Below, in pieces: positions 8,116 to 19,758 of a DNA stretch of 64,000 nucleotides; position 1 is the first letter of the stretch, and each line of letters starts with the position of its first letter. A model generated the notes under the pieces. It was not told where the DNA came from. It saw only the letters and a list, made by a program, of their open reading frames with translations, and searched no databases. Position numbers and translations under genes: made by a program. The stretch covers positions 62,001 through 126,000 of the forward strand of contig PYSS01000039.1 in the NCBI GenBank assembly GCA_003049465.1, written 5' to 3'. Origin of the DNA: Magnaporthiopsis rhizophila. Lineage: Eukaryota > Ascomycota > Sordariomycetes > Magnaporthales > Magnaporthaceae.

Positions 8116-10304
8116 ATGGATGCAGCCTCTCAGAATGGTTGGCGACGCTTCCTCGTCGCGGGGCTCTTCGCACTCGGAGTCCGCGCTGGCCCCGCGCCCG
8201 ACTCTCCCGATCCGTGGCCGAGTGTAAGTCCGCGTCCCCAAGCAAAATGGCTGGGCCATATCAAAAAAAGCTGTCAACTAATGCGCCCGCGAGCGGCAGA
8301 TTACGCCGAGCGACAAGCTGGAATGGCACCCTTGTTTCGCCCAATCTGGAAACCACCCGCCCAACCTCTGCGCCCGCCTGACGGTGCCCATGGACTATGA
8401 GCGTCCGTCAGGGAGCGCCAAGGTCCAGATCGCCATGGTCCTCAAACCGAGCAACAAGACGTTGCGCGGCGTCAGAAACGCCCGATCCCCTCTCCTGTTC
8501 AACCCGGGCGGACCGGGAGGCTCGGGCACCCAGACGGCCCTGCAGGCTGGCGCCGCCATGCGAACTATAATGGGCGGCGGCGAGGAGCAGGACGTGATCG
8601 GGTTCGACCCGCGCGGCGTCGGGGCGACCACGCCGGGTGCGGACTGCTGGACGCCGCTGCCGCCAGACTGCCAGGGCAACGGGAAGGCGTCGCAGCTGGA
8701 CCGGTGCGAGGGCTCCGTGGCCATGGGGCAAGGGCGCCGGGCGCAGTGGGACGCGGCCTTCTCGGTCTTGGGCACGGTCAACGCGAGCAGCGACGCGTTG
8801 CGCCGCCATAGGGCGCGGTTCCTCGCCGTCAACTCCATGTGCCGGGTCAAGGACGCCCAAGCCGGCGGCGACGAGGGCAGCATCTTGAGATATGCGTCGA
8901 CGCCGTTCGTCGCCCGCGACATGATCAGCATAGTCGACGCGTGGGATGCGTGGCAGGAGACGCTGCCGGACGATGGTCTAGCACGGCAACCGCAGAACGC
9001 GAGCGCATCAACGAAAGGGAAGCTGGTGTACTGGGGCTTTTCGTACGGCAGCTTTCTCGGCGCGACTTTTGCCAAGCTGTTCCCGGACCGCGTCGGCAGG
9101 GTAGCCATCGACGGCGTCCTGAATCCTTACCTGGTATTGTACTATCTCTTCCCCCCATCATTAAGACATGACTTGGTTAACCTTTTTTTTTTTTTCGTTT
9201 AACAGTTTGGCGGCCAGATCTGGAGCGAAACCCTCCATGATACCGACGCGGGTCTCAGGGACATCTTCCGGCACTGTTTCCAGGCCGGGTCTCGGTGCCA
9301 GTTCCGACGGGACGGCGATGCCGAGCCCGCCGACGTCGAACGGCGCTTTTGGGCCCTGCTGGACCGGCTGGACAGAGACCCGCCGATCTTTACGTTTGCA
9401 GCCCCGCAGACTCCCGTCGTGGTCACGTCGGACCTCGTGAAACGGATCGTGTTCCGCGGACTTTACAACCCAACCACAGACTTCGCTCCGGCTGTCGACA
9501 GGATTCTCAGCCTTCTTTACGATAACCGAGCCGAAGAGGTCGGGGATGTCCTTCGTAGCCCGGATCTCTACCAGAGTCTATGCAACCTGACCACTCCGGC
9601 ATGGACCCTTCAGAATGACGCCATCATCGCCGTTGCGTGCGGCGACAAGCGTGAACCGGCAAGTCTTCTCCAGAACGCAATGAATGCTTTCGGCGCGCCG
9701 TGAGCAATGTCGATTACCTAGGTAACCGCGTCTAACAACCGTAACACCGCAGATCAACGACACGGTCGCCCAGATCCAGGCCAAGCTCGAACGGCACGCG
9801 GAGGACTCGCGCTTTGCCGACGTGTGGACGGAGAACGAGATGAGGTGCAACCAATGGGGCATCCCGTCGGCGTCCCAGCGTCGCCCCAGCCCGTGGGACC
9901 CTTCGCAGGTCGGCAACGTGACCGAGACGGCGTTCCCGCTGCTGGTGCTCAGCAACACCTACGACCCGGTGACGCCGCTCGTGTCGGGCCTGAACGCGAC
10001 GGCGGCCTTCAAGGGCGCCGGCTTCGTCGAGCAGCGGTGCGGCGGACACTGTACCATCACGGCGGCCTCCGCCTGCACCTCACGAATCCTGCGGGAGTAC
10101 TTCCTCGAGGGCAAGGTGCCGCCGCCTCCCGGCCGAGGAAACTGGACAACGTGCGAGGTGGACGAGCTGCCTTGGCAGGAGAAGCCGGCAGTTGGGGCGC
10201 GCGCCGACGAGGACGGGATGCTGGATCAGCTCAAGTTGGTGCGTCATGCGTTGCGTGACGCTGGAGGCAAGCTGCAGCAGTCTGGCATGCAGCTTGTGTT
10301 GTAA
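8116..10304 (+). CDS. Secreted S33 serine exopeptidase (tripeptidyl-aminopeptidase-like, alpha/beta hydrolase)
   Basis: Four exons, 8116-8223, 8300-9133, 9206-9658 and 9753-10304, give 648 residues. An N-terminal hydrophobic segment (about 10-24) predicts secretion. The fold is an alpha/beta hydrolase: NPGGPGGSG in the oxyanion region, GFDPRGVG, and nucleophile elbow GFSYGS with predicted Ser284. A C-terminal TAP-like domain carries Asp in SNTYDPVTP and His in GGHCT. Related fungal and Streptomyces enzymes trim peptides from the N-terminus. The third intron (9659-9752) appears to be GC-AG: a GCAAGT donor at the exact phase, a CTAAC branch site and a CAG acceptor. The second intron has a weak GTATTG donor after a codon for Leu, so that junction is less certain. 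Several NxT/S sequons support secretion. Confidence 0.85.
9715..9724. repeat. TACCTAGGTA palindrome
   Basis: Perfect 10-base palindrome in intron 3 of the S33 peptidase gene; one of several related copies in non-coding DNA of this window. Confidence 0.6.
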
Positions 10305-11090
10305 TTCTTACCGCGTTAGACGTTAGACCATCTTCCTGCCTGTTTTGGATCACTCCCAGCTTATATGGATGGCATCCATCTCGCCGGGAGTTTGCCCACG
10401 AACGCAGCTTTGAGGGGTCACATCCAGAGCGGATTCTCCATTCCACAAGCAGAATCCCAGAATCCATTCCAGGCATTTTCCATGATTCGTGCATCACACC
10501 TCCCCCATCGGGGGCACGGTGGATCCGGCTCCATCGACTACACTCGTGTCTCCTGCCTGGAATCGCAGGTGATTGACACCACCGCGGCGTGGAGGCACAG
10601 CAGGGCGGCTGCATGGTCTGCGGAAAAGTCTCGGTTCTCTCTCACTTGCCCACCCCACAGAGCCATCTGCGGTCCACCTCCTTCCCCATGGGCAGATGAA
10701 AAGGACACCCTCTTCGGCAAGAATAGCGCGGCCTCGCCGCGTCGGTGCCGGGGTGCCCCCTTGACCGCCGTTGCGTCGAACGCCTGCACAATGGACATGG
10801 CCAACTCGAGATCATGTGGGAGGTGGTTCCTCGGTAGACGGAAAGGCGATGGATTGGATGGGGGAGCTGGGGGGCTGCCCTAAACGCGTAAGGGTGTGTT
10901 TGTGGAGAGCAAGCTCGTCCTGGAGACGGGCCGAGAACAACGCAACGGCCTGCCCGTCCTGCTAGTACATAAAAGAAAGCCTTGTCGTCGCTGCCCGGGC
11001 CGACGCGACGCTGTTCTCTGGTCTGCGCCTCTTGCCCAGCAGCCAGCCACAGCTCCTCCGACTGCAAGCATCTTCGGCCGCTGTAGCACC
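10305..11090. other. Intergenic, 786 bp
   Basis: Terminator side of the peptidase gene and promoter of the transporter gene, with a weak CATAAAAG element near 10968 about 120 bases before the ATG. No other gene seen. Confidence 0.5.
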
Positions 11091-13063
11091 ATGCCGGTCA
11101 AGGACGACAAGGCGGCCCCGCCCGCCTACTCCCACATGGACTCTCCCGTCGGGACGGACGAGAAGAAGGAGGCCACGGCAAGCCATGGGGCCGAGGTCCC
11201 CGCCACGGCCGCGCTCGAGGCCATCCTGGCCGAGTGCAAGCCGAGCATGTTCTCTGCCAACATGGTCAAGCTGTGGGCCATCATGTCTATTGGCTACCTC
11301 GTCTCGACCATGAACGGCTTTGGTATGTGCAACCCTAATATAATTTTCATCGATATGCTGCTCTTTCCAAAACGAACCTGCTAATCATCGGGCTGGAAAC
11401 CATGGAATCGACCTGCAGACGGCTCACTCATGGCGTCCGTCAACGCCATGAAGCCGTACCAGGAGTCCTTCGGCCTCACGGGCGCTGGCTCCACGACGGG
11501 CATCGTCTTCATCACGTACAACCTCGGCCAGATCGCCTCGTTCCCCTTCTGCGGCATGCTGGCTGACGGCTGGGGCCGCCGCTGGTGCATCTTTGTCGGC
11601 TGCCTCATCGTCCTCGTCGGCACCGCCGTCCAGGCCACCGCGAGTACCCTAAACCAGTTCATCGGCGGCCGTTTCGTGCTGGGCTTCGGTGCCTCCATCG
11701 CCACGGCTGTCGGGCCCGCCTACATCGTCGAGCTGGCCCACCCCGCCTACCGCGGCTTCATGGCCGGCATGTACAACAACCTTTGGTGGTTGGGAAACAT
11801 CTTGTGGGTTCTTAACTGTTTTTTTTTCGTCTTATTTGCCTTGAACGGGCTCGATTGTTCTAACAAGTCTTTTCAGGGCTGGCTGGACTACCTACGGAAC
11901 AAATCTGAACCTGACCGACGCCTGGGCCTGGAAGATCCCGACCGTTGTGCAAGCCATCATGCCCGGCATTGTCATGATCCTCATCCTCTTCTTCCCCGAA
12001 ACTCCCCGCTGGCTGATAGCGCAGGACCGGACCGAGGAGGCTCTCGAGATCCTGGCCAAGTACCACGGCGAGGGAGATCGCGACCACCCGATCGTCCAGC
12101 TCGAGTACCGCGAAATTGTCGAGCAGGCCAGCCTCTACCCAACCGATAACCACTGGTGGGATTTTCGCGAGCTCGTCAACACAAAATCTGCTCGCTATCG
12201 GCTGTACATGGTTATCGGCATGTCCTTCTTTGGACAGTGGAGCGGTAACAATGTCGTGTCCTACTTTATGGTTAGTTTCCGTCGTCATCGCTTTGCTTTT
12301 TTTTTCCCTGTCCGGCCTTTTTTGTGAGCTCTCCGTCTAACACAGGCTCTCCCCCGCCGCCCACACAGCCTGAGATGGTTAAGCAGGCTGGCATTACCGA
12401 CACCAGCAAGCAGCTCCTCATTAACGCCATCAACCCTTTCTTCGCCATGTTCGCTGCCATCCTGGGCGCCTACATGCTGGACCGGATCGGCCGCCGCAAG
12501 ATGATGCTCTACGGCCTGACTGGCTGCCTGCTCTTCTACGTCCTCCTCACCGCTTTCACCGCCAGCGCCGCCGCCATCCCGGAGCTGTCATATGGCGTCA
12601 TCGTTGCTGTCTACCTCTTCAGCGTCTGCTTTGCTTGGAGTTTTACCCCGCTCCAGACTCTGTACGCGGTCGAATGCCTGGAGAACCGGACTCGCGCCAA
12701 GGGCTGCGGTGCCAACTTCCTCTTCCTGAACATTGCCATGGTCATCAACACGTATGGAATCAGTGAGGGCATGGAGAAGATCGGCTGGAAGTTATGTAAG
12801 TTTGTGGGCCACCTCGCCCTGGAAAGCAAAAAGCCAGTCCAGCTTCACCCGCTAACAGAACAAACCCCCCAACAGACATTGTGTACTGCGTCTGGATTCT
12901 TGTCGAGATTGTCCTCATCTACTTCTTCGCCGTCGAGACGGCCGGCAAAACGCTCGAGGAGATCAGCGAGATCTTCGAGGCCGAGAACCCGAGGAAAGAG
13001 AGCGTCAAGAAGCGCGCTGTTGTCGTTGGGGATGCCGGCACCACCAAGGATGTCCAGGTCTAG
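11091..13063 (+). CDS. MFS sugar transporter (hexose / lactose-permease-like)
   Basis: Twelve-helix proton-coupled or facilitative sugar porter at the plasma membrane. Five exons, 11091-11322, 11419-11803, 11877-12270, 12369-12795 and 12876-13063, give 541 residues with all joins in phase and CTAAC/CTAAT-like branch sites. Family signatures are present: GRRW after helix 2, GRFVLGFG and YIVELAHPAYRG in helices 4-5, PETPRWL after helix 6, DRIGRRK between helices 8 and 9, and VETAGKTLEEI after helix 12. The hydrophilic N-terminus (about 60 residues) and C-terminus face the cytosol. Close relatives include fungal lactose/cellodextrin-type permeases, but the substrate cannot be read from sequence alone. 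Its place among lignocellulose genes fits uptake of released sugars (inference). Confidence 0.9.
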
Positions 13064-13574
13064 ATATATCTAGACGGCACACACGTATTTATGTGTACTC
13101 TGTGATAATCAACCAAGTTATGCGAGTGTAAATCAATGTGCAAAATACTGCCTTGCACAGGTAGTCTCCATCAAAACAATAGTAACATGTTCAAAGCAGA
13201 GCACGGTAAGCCGCTTCGGCAGATGCTGGGCGAGAGAGGAGAACGAATTCGCCTCACCAGGCCGGATGCCTGCACGATGCTACGGTTGCAGTGGGATTCG
13301 ACGTCGGTGTGCCTGCGCTGGTAGCGGGCCAAAGGCAACCCTAGAAAGCAAACCCGCCATTCGTGGAATAATGCGTTTATTTGCGTATTTACAAGGGGAC
13401 CGACCGCCTACCCGGGCCAAGGAGTCGCGATCCCTGACAAGTTATAATGGCCGTTAATAAATACTTCCAATTTACATAGAGAAGCCATTGACAGACGGAC
13501 GGCCCCAGGTACACGCAAAAAAAAAAAAAAATTCTCCGACACCATCCCCCGAGCCAACCCATTCCCGCCCAACC
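13064..13574. other. Intergenic, 511 bp
   Basis: Terminator side of the transporter and promoter/leader of the next gene, with an A tract at about 13517-13530. Nothing else recognised. Confidence 0.5.
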
Positions 13575-14409
13575 ATGCGCACCTCAGCAGCCATCCTCCA
13601 TTTCCTGTGGTGCGCAGCAGCGACAGCAGCGGCGCCGCCCTACTTCGTCCTGACGGGCGACTCGACCGTGGCCACGGGCGGCGGCTGGGGCGACGGCTTC
13701 CTCTCCTTCCTGCTCGAGCCGCCCGCCGGGGGCACCAACCGGGCCAAGAGCGGCGCGACGACCGTCTCGTTCCGGGCCGAGGGGCGCTGGGACGCCGCGC
13801 TGGCCAGCGTGCGGGACGCCGCCGTCGCCGGTGCGCACAGCCCCGTGGTGACGATGCAGTTCGGCCACAACGACCAAAAGGCCGACAAGGGCATCTCGCC
13901 TGAGCAGTTCCAGGGAAACCTTACCCGCATGGCTGGAGAGGTTGTTAAAGCTGGCGGCACGCCTGTTTGTGCTCCCCCTTTTCTCACGCTGAGATTTACA
14001 AATAAGAAAAAAAAAAAAAAGGTGGTGGACTTTTGCTAAAAGCGGTGGGTGGCGTGATTCTTAGATCCTCATCACATCTCTCACCAGACGCACCTTCAAA
14101 GACGGCAAGGTGGTGCAGAACCTCGAGACGGAGCGGCAGCGCACCATCGCGGCCGCCGAGCAGGTCGGCGCCGCGTATCTCGACCTCAACAGGGCCAGCA
14201 CGGACTACATCAATGCCGTCGGCAACGCCAACGCGCAGCTGTACAACCTGGCGCAAGGCGACAGGACGCACCTCAACGCGGCGGCCGGCGTCGTCTTCGG
14301 GAGGATGGTTATCGACCTGCTGCTGGAGAAGAGGCCGGACTTTGGGCGGTACTTTAGGGAGAACAAGACCATCACCGACGCTATTAAATCGGGCGTGTTT
14401 GTTATATAG
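13575..14409 (+). CDS. Rhamnogalacturonan acetylesterase-like SGNH hydrolase (CE12)
   Basis: Would remove acetyl groups from the rhamnogalacturonan I backbone of pectin. Two exons, 13575-13964 and 14065-14409, make 244 residues; the 100-nt intron contains a 14-A run, ends TTAG and joins in phase. A signal peptide covers residues 1-20. Block I is LTGDST with nucleophile Ser30, block III is FGHND, and block V is DRTHLN with Asp196 and His199 completing the triad, at spacing close to the Aspergillus enzyme. Length is normal for the family. The donor GTTTGT is non-ideal. It lies tail-to-tail with the lactonase gene, only about 200 bases apart, so their 3' ends may overlap. Confidence 0.87.
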
Positions 14410-14615
14410 GGAGGGTTACGTAAAGTTCGGGAGAAAAAAGGCGAAGGGACTTAGCAATAGCTTTCGGCTTGTCCAAAATTCTGGCGACAGTCCAGTGCTT
14501 GGATTTCTACAGTTTGATATATACAGCCAGCTCCACCTATATACATACCACCCAGGATAACTCCACCGACAAGCCGACGAGCTTTCCACAATTCACAGCC
14601 ACAGCCAGGCTTCGC

Positions 14616-15864
14616 TCATTCGATCCAGATGACATGGCTCAGCCCGTCCTCGTTGTTCACGGTGCCGGCGTTGCCCACGTTCAAAGTGGTGACCAAACCC
14701 CCAATACGGCCCGAGGTGACGTTGCGCGACAGCACGGCCACGTTGCTCGAGGTCTGCCCGCCGACGGCCACGAGGTCGCCGGCCCTGTTGATCTCAAACG
14801 TGCGCGGAAAGTACGAGTGCGAGTTGACGTTCTCGACGAACGTGAGGGCGCCGCTGCTGTTGATGGAGTAGGTCGCGATGGCGTCCTGCCTGGACCCGAA
14901 CGTCTGGTCGTTGCGGTTCGACAGGTACACAAAGTTGTCGCGCACCCGCACCTCGGCCGTCTTCGCGCCAGCGGGCGCCGTCTTCCCGGGCCCCAGCGAC
15001 GAGAGGGTCTGGGTCTTGGTCAGGCCCAGGCAGCCGCCGCCGCCGGACGGGTAGGTGACGGTGTAGGCCGAGACCGAGTTGGAGAGCTCGTTGGCGACGT
15101 AGAGGACCGTCGTGCCGCCACTGACCCAGAAGGCGCCGTGGCGAGGGCCGTCGCCGCGGCCGGAGGCGATGTTTGCGCACGACGTCAGCGCACCCGTGGC
15201 CTGGTTGATGGAGAAGACCCGGATCAGGTCGGCCCCGAGGTCGGCGGCCAGCAGGAAGCGGCCGGTCGGGTCGGTGAAGACCGAGTGCGGGTGCGGCTTG
15301 TTCTGCCGGCTGGGCACGGGTCCCGGGCCGGACATGGTGAAGCTGAGCTTCGACACGGGCTGGGCGCCCTGCGAGAGCGGCAGTTTGAAGGAGATGACGC
15401 CCGAGTTTTCACTGTCGTGTTATATGTCAGCCTGAAAGCTCCTTCTGGCTGTAAAAGCAGCTGGGGCTGTGGGTGGCTTACTACTGAGCGCCGGCTATAA
15501 ACCCTTTCCCGTTCTGACCCCCATACAGCGTGCTGTGCAGCTCTCCTCCGCTCCTGGGCGAGGATGCCCCCTTGGTGAGCCGGCCGTCGGTTCCGACCTT
15601 GAACTCGGTGAACACGGGGCCGACCCAGTTCGCCTCGTCGACGGTGTAGAGGGTGCGCGAGGCGCTGTCGTACGTCAGCCAGGCGGGCCAGGTGCCGCCG
15701 GCACGCAACGAGGCCGTTTGCGAGAGCCGCCCGGAGGTGTAGGAGAGCGAAAAGAGGTTGCCGCTGAAGTGCGAGGCCACCAGGTTTGCCGTTTGCGCCG
15801 CCACCGGCCCGAGCGCGAGAGACAGCAGCGCGAGGGCGCTGACCATCCTTCCCGGAGAGTCCAT
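14616..15864 (-). CDS. Secreted beta-propeller lactonase (6-phosphogluconolactonase-like / aldonolactonase)
   Basis: Predicted seven-bladed propeller (Lactonase family) hydrolysing sugar lactones. Two exons on the minus strand, 15864-15482 and 15411-14616, split by a 70-nt intron, give 392 residues. A signal peptide covers the N-terminus; the Met at position 7 is an equally good start. Family landmarks include HPHSVFTDPTGRFLLAADLG, GPRHGAFW and YFPRTFEINRAGDLVAVGGQ, with the typical strand-turn repeats. Secretion argues against the pentose-phosphate role and fits extracellular aldonolactonases described in biomass-degrading Sordariales, which open gluconolactone and cellobionolactone. The gene is divergent from an AA7 oxidase, whose products are such lactones. 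Carboxy-muconate-cyclase-like propellers share the fold and are an alternative. Confidence 0.82.
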
Positions 15865-17662
15865 TTTCCAGCGGCCTGACTAGACGTGCTACTTTGGAAA
15901 AAGGGGCCAAGTGTGTGTAAAGCCCTCGACGGATTTGTGCACGCAAAGACGCCTCGAGAGGTATCTTGAGGCCAACCCCGCAGAGCTCAGGCCGGAAGCG
16001 GCACCTTCTTGAGGAATCGGAAGCGTGGATGCCATCCATGGGCGGCCCGAGTCACGAGCGGGCTCGACACCGCGTCACCCCGGTCCATCGGTAGGAATAC
16101 TTCATTACCCAAGGTCTGGCGACTAAATTGGGGATTGTTTCACGCACAAAGGTTGGTGGAGAATCGATTCTCCCCGGCGTGCTGCCCAGGCTCCGGAGGC
16201 CAAATCGGGTGTTTTGCGAGCGGAGGAGAGGTGCGATCCGCAACAAGGTTTACGTTTTTCTTCGCGTGGCGCCGGGATGCTTGTCTGCCCGCCCAGAATG
16301 CGGCCGAGCCGGCTGTCGTCGCCCGCTTTTTTCCCCTGGGCCAGCGGGTCTGCAGGGCGGCTTTAAACGCTGGCTAAATGCAAACCTTTGCTATTATCCG
16401 GCAACCGGTGCAGTGTCAGGTCTTGTTTCGCCGCTGCCACAGTGTATTGTTCCAAGCTACAGCCAAAAAGATCCGGATCTCTGGTTGCGTCTGTTGAGGA
16501 TACGCGAGGAGCTTGAAGGGGACCAAGATGTTATGGCTGTGGGGTGGCTCTGGATGGAGATGATAGCGCGGAGGCAAGAACCAACAAATTCATCTGCAAC
16601 TGCTACCGAAAGGAGATCGGCGGTGAACATTAACTACACCGCAAAGATGGTAAATGACCGTTTCTCTCTCTTTTTTTAACCCCCTTTTTTACACTCTTTC
16701 CCCTTGTGTTTATATCGCTTATAGCGCATATCAGTGGATCTCTGAGTCGTCATGACCTTGAAGTAGCTGAGCCGGGAATAGGTTCATGCGTGCATCAGCC
16801 ACCATCCATTTGCGTCATTGGATCGCTCATGGTAAAGCACCAAGACTTCGTCGTCTCCAAGGTGAAGCTTTTGGAATGCAAGCACCAACTGAATTTCAAT
16901 CAGCAGAAGGCTAGTTCTGAGGCCCCGGGCACGCCCAACAAAATGACGCCAAAAACCTTCTGTCACCACTCAACTAGGTTATGCGTTCAGGATAGTCCTG
17001 ACCAGTCCCACCCGTGCTCGCTGTCTTCTCATCTGAGTTGCCCACGCCAAGAAAGGCACAGGGCATATAGCTACGAACTGCCCCGAGAAAGGTATCAACA
17101 AAAGATTTCCTAACATGGTGATCGCTCGCTCCATCTTCCAAAAGGACGGCACCAGACCAGATCTCTGGGCCGAATCGGCCGATTCCGGCGCGCCCATGGA
17201 GGTGATTCCAAACATCTGACAGGTAAAATAACGCTAATAATCACCTCGGGAATGGTTAATCTCTACGGGAAGGCGGCAATACCTAGCGAGTGGCTCCACG
17301 TTTGTAGCCCCAGCTCCGCGCCCGACATTGCGGGTGTTTTCCCACGGGGTAGAAACTCGCTGTGATGACACAGGACGGACCGGTGGCTTGAAGTTTGTGC
17401 ATGTTGGCAAATCTAAAAATATGATGATATTCGCTCCTCGGGAGCGCAGGATGGGGCGATAGGCGGCTCCATAGATCCGGGAACCGACCTGTCGTTACCG
17501 TTATCGCACCTTTAGGTTGCTGAATAGGCTCCGCCGCCGCCGGCCTCAGGAAAAAGTGTATATATCTTCCACGGGAGACCATGTCCCCGCTACCTCAGAG
17601 TTGGGGATTCTCGTCATCAACACCCGGCCCCGATTACCCTGCGAGAGAGAGCTATCGCGGAG
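15865..17662. other. Intergenic, 1.8 kb, divergent promoter of lactonase and AA7 oxidase
   Basis: No protein-like frame, RNA gene or transposon remnant recognised. A TATATAT stretch at 17559-17565 lies about 100 bases before the AA7 start and may serve as its TATA element. Confidence 0.5.
17559..17565 (+). promoter_or_regulatory. TATA-like element of the AA7 oxidase gene
   Basis: TATATAT, 98 bases before the chosen ATG; spacing is typical, the sequence is a weak match. Confidence 0.35.
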
Positions 17663-19304
17663 ATGCGCGTCATTGTCAAAGCCGTAGCTGGGCTGGCCCT
17701 GGCGCCCTGGGCCCTGGGCCTCCGCCTGGACAAGCGGGCAGCGATTGAGGACTGCCTCGAAAGCTCCGGAGTCCCAGCAGAGGCCCACGGGAGCCCAGAC
17801 TGGCAAACGGACACGACACCGTTCAACTTGCGCCTCAAATACACCCCCATCGCCATCGCCGCCCCCACCACGGTGCGGCATGTCCAGGACGCGGTCGCCT
17901 GTGCGGCCAAGCTCGGTATCAAGGCCACTGCCAAATGCGGCGGCCACAGCTACGCCTCGTTTGGTCTCGGCGGCGAGGATGGGCACTTGATCATCCAGCT
18001 GGACCGCATGAACGCGGTAGTGTTAGACTCAACGACCGGTATCGCAAATGTGGGAGGAGGCTCGAGGCTGGGACATGTGGCATCGGAGTTGTACTCCCAG
18101 GGGAAAAGGGCCATCAGCCATGGAACCTGCCCAGGGTAAGAATAAGCAACCTAACCCACATCCACCTCACACGCCCATGGCTCTATCAGCGACTAAAACC
18201 TCGATAGCGTCGGTGTTGGAGGCCACGTGCTCCACGGAGGGTACGGAATGAGCTCCCACACAAAGGGGCTCGCACTCGACTGGCTGGTCGGCGCAACCGT
18301 CGTGCTGGCCAACTCGACCGTTGTGGCCTGCTCCGAGACCGAAAACCCGGATCTGTTTTGGGCCATTCGCGGCGCCGGCTCGTCGATGGGGGTCGTGGCC
18401 GAGTTCAAATTCAAGACGTTTGAGGCGCCGACCGAGGTGACGTACTTCATCGCCCAAGTCCCGTGGAAGCGGGACACGGCCGCGGAGGGGTTCAAGTCGC
18501 TCCAGGAATACGTCAACTCCCAGATGCCGAGCGCGCTCAACATGCGGCTGGTCATCACGCGGCAGTTCGCGAACCTGGAGGGCCTCTACTATGGCGACAA
18601 GGCGGGACTGCGAGAGGCACTCGCCCCGGTGCTGAAAGCCACCGGCGCAAAACTTCAGCTGTCTCAAGCCGACGACTGGCTGGGCCAGCTCAAGCACTTT
18701 GGCGGCGGGCTGAGCCTGGACCAAACGCGGCCATACCGAAAGGTAAGTGAGCTACCTACCTAAGTAGACAGCCAAGTCACCATGCAGGCATGGTCTAACT
18801 GCCAATCATCTCAACTACCAGACCGAGAACTTCTACTCGTCCAGCCTATACTCCCCGGCACTCGACGACAAGCAGATCAAGGGGTTCGTGGACTACTGGT
18901 TCACAGAAGGCAAGGCGACGCGGCGCGACTGGTATGTGCAGATTGACCTACACGGTGGGACCAACTCGGCGGTCGCCAGTCCCTCGGTGGACTCGACGGC
19001 GTACGCAAACCGGCATCAACTCTTGATGATGCTATTCTATGACCGGGTCGACGCCAGGTCCCAGTACCCGGCCGACGGATATCCCTTCCTCAGCAACTTC
19101 GTAAGGAGCGTGACGGCAACGATGGCCGGAGAGGGCTGGGGCCGGTACGCCAACTACCCGGATTCGGGGCTCGACCCGGAAGTGGCGCAACGAGCGTACT
19201 GGGGGCTCCATCTCGACCGTCTGCAGAAGATCAAGGCCGAAATAGATCCGGAGGACGTGTTCCACTATCCGCAGGGCGTGCAGCTCCCGGCCACGGGGCG
19301 GTGA
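17663..19304 (+). CDS. AA7 FAD-linked oligosaccharide oxidase (glucooligosaccharide-oxidase-like)
   Basis: Secreted flavoprotein of the BBE-like group that oxidises the reducing-end C1 of oligosaccharides to a lactone, with H2O2 as by-product. Three exons, 17663-18135, 18208-18742 and 18822-19304, give 496 residues. A signal peptide is followed by an RLDKR processing site near residue 25. The PP-loop is CGGHSYASFG with His95, and Cys156 sits in HGTCPG; these are the two residues that attach FAD covalently in this family. GGYGMSSHTKGLALDWL and the C-terminal berberine-bridge segment ending DPEDVFHYPQGVQ are diagnostic. Length matches glucooligosaccharide and chitooligosaccharide oxidases. Substrate (cello-, xylo- or chito-oligosaccharide) is not readable. 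Its divergent neighbour is a secreted lactonase. Confidence 0.9.
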
Positions 19305-19758
19305 TTTGGGCCGAGGCTGTTGACATGATGCATGGATTTTGGCTGGAATCTCGATAGTGAACATCTCATCTGTCCGATGAATGCCATCAGCAACCTTGAC
19401 AGGTCATGTGATGACTGCCGGCTTTGGTCGTGGTCGTCTCATCTCGTTTTATCACAGTACAGTACGTCGCACATGGCGGCCTGATGTGAATGCCAGCCGC
19501 GATTGAAACGGGTCTCGCCCCGCTCATCCGAAAAACCCCCAATTGACTCCCTGCTGAAGCCACTTGGTCGTCTGGTCTCATTCGCCCAACCGGCCATTGC
19601 CATTCGATTCCGCCGCGACGCTTTGGGCCATCGTTCCGACTTGAGACGCGAAAAGCGGCAAGGATAGGATCGCATACCCACCCATGCGCGACGGGCAGGG
19701 ACCAACCAAGCTCCTTGGCGATAAAGTACAGTACACAAAAAATTCTGAAGCCTCGAGC
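19305..19758. other. Intergenic, 454 bp
   Basis: Terminator side of the AA7 gene and promoter of the YTP1-like gene. The true start of the latter may fall inside this stretch. Confidence 0.4.

Noticed and set aside
10365..16039. 14-base inverted match ATGGATGGCATCCA at 10365 and 16026
   Set aside because: Matches of this length are expected by chance several times in a 64 kb window.
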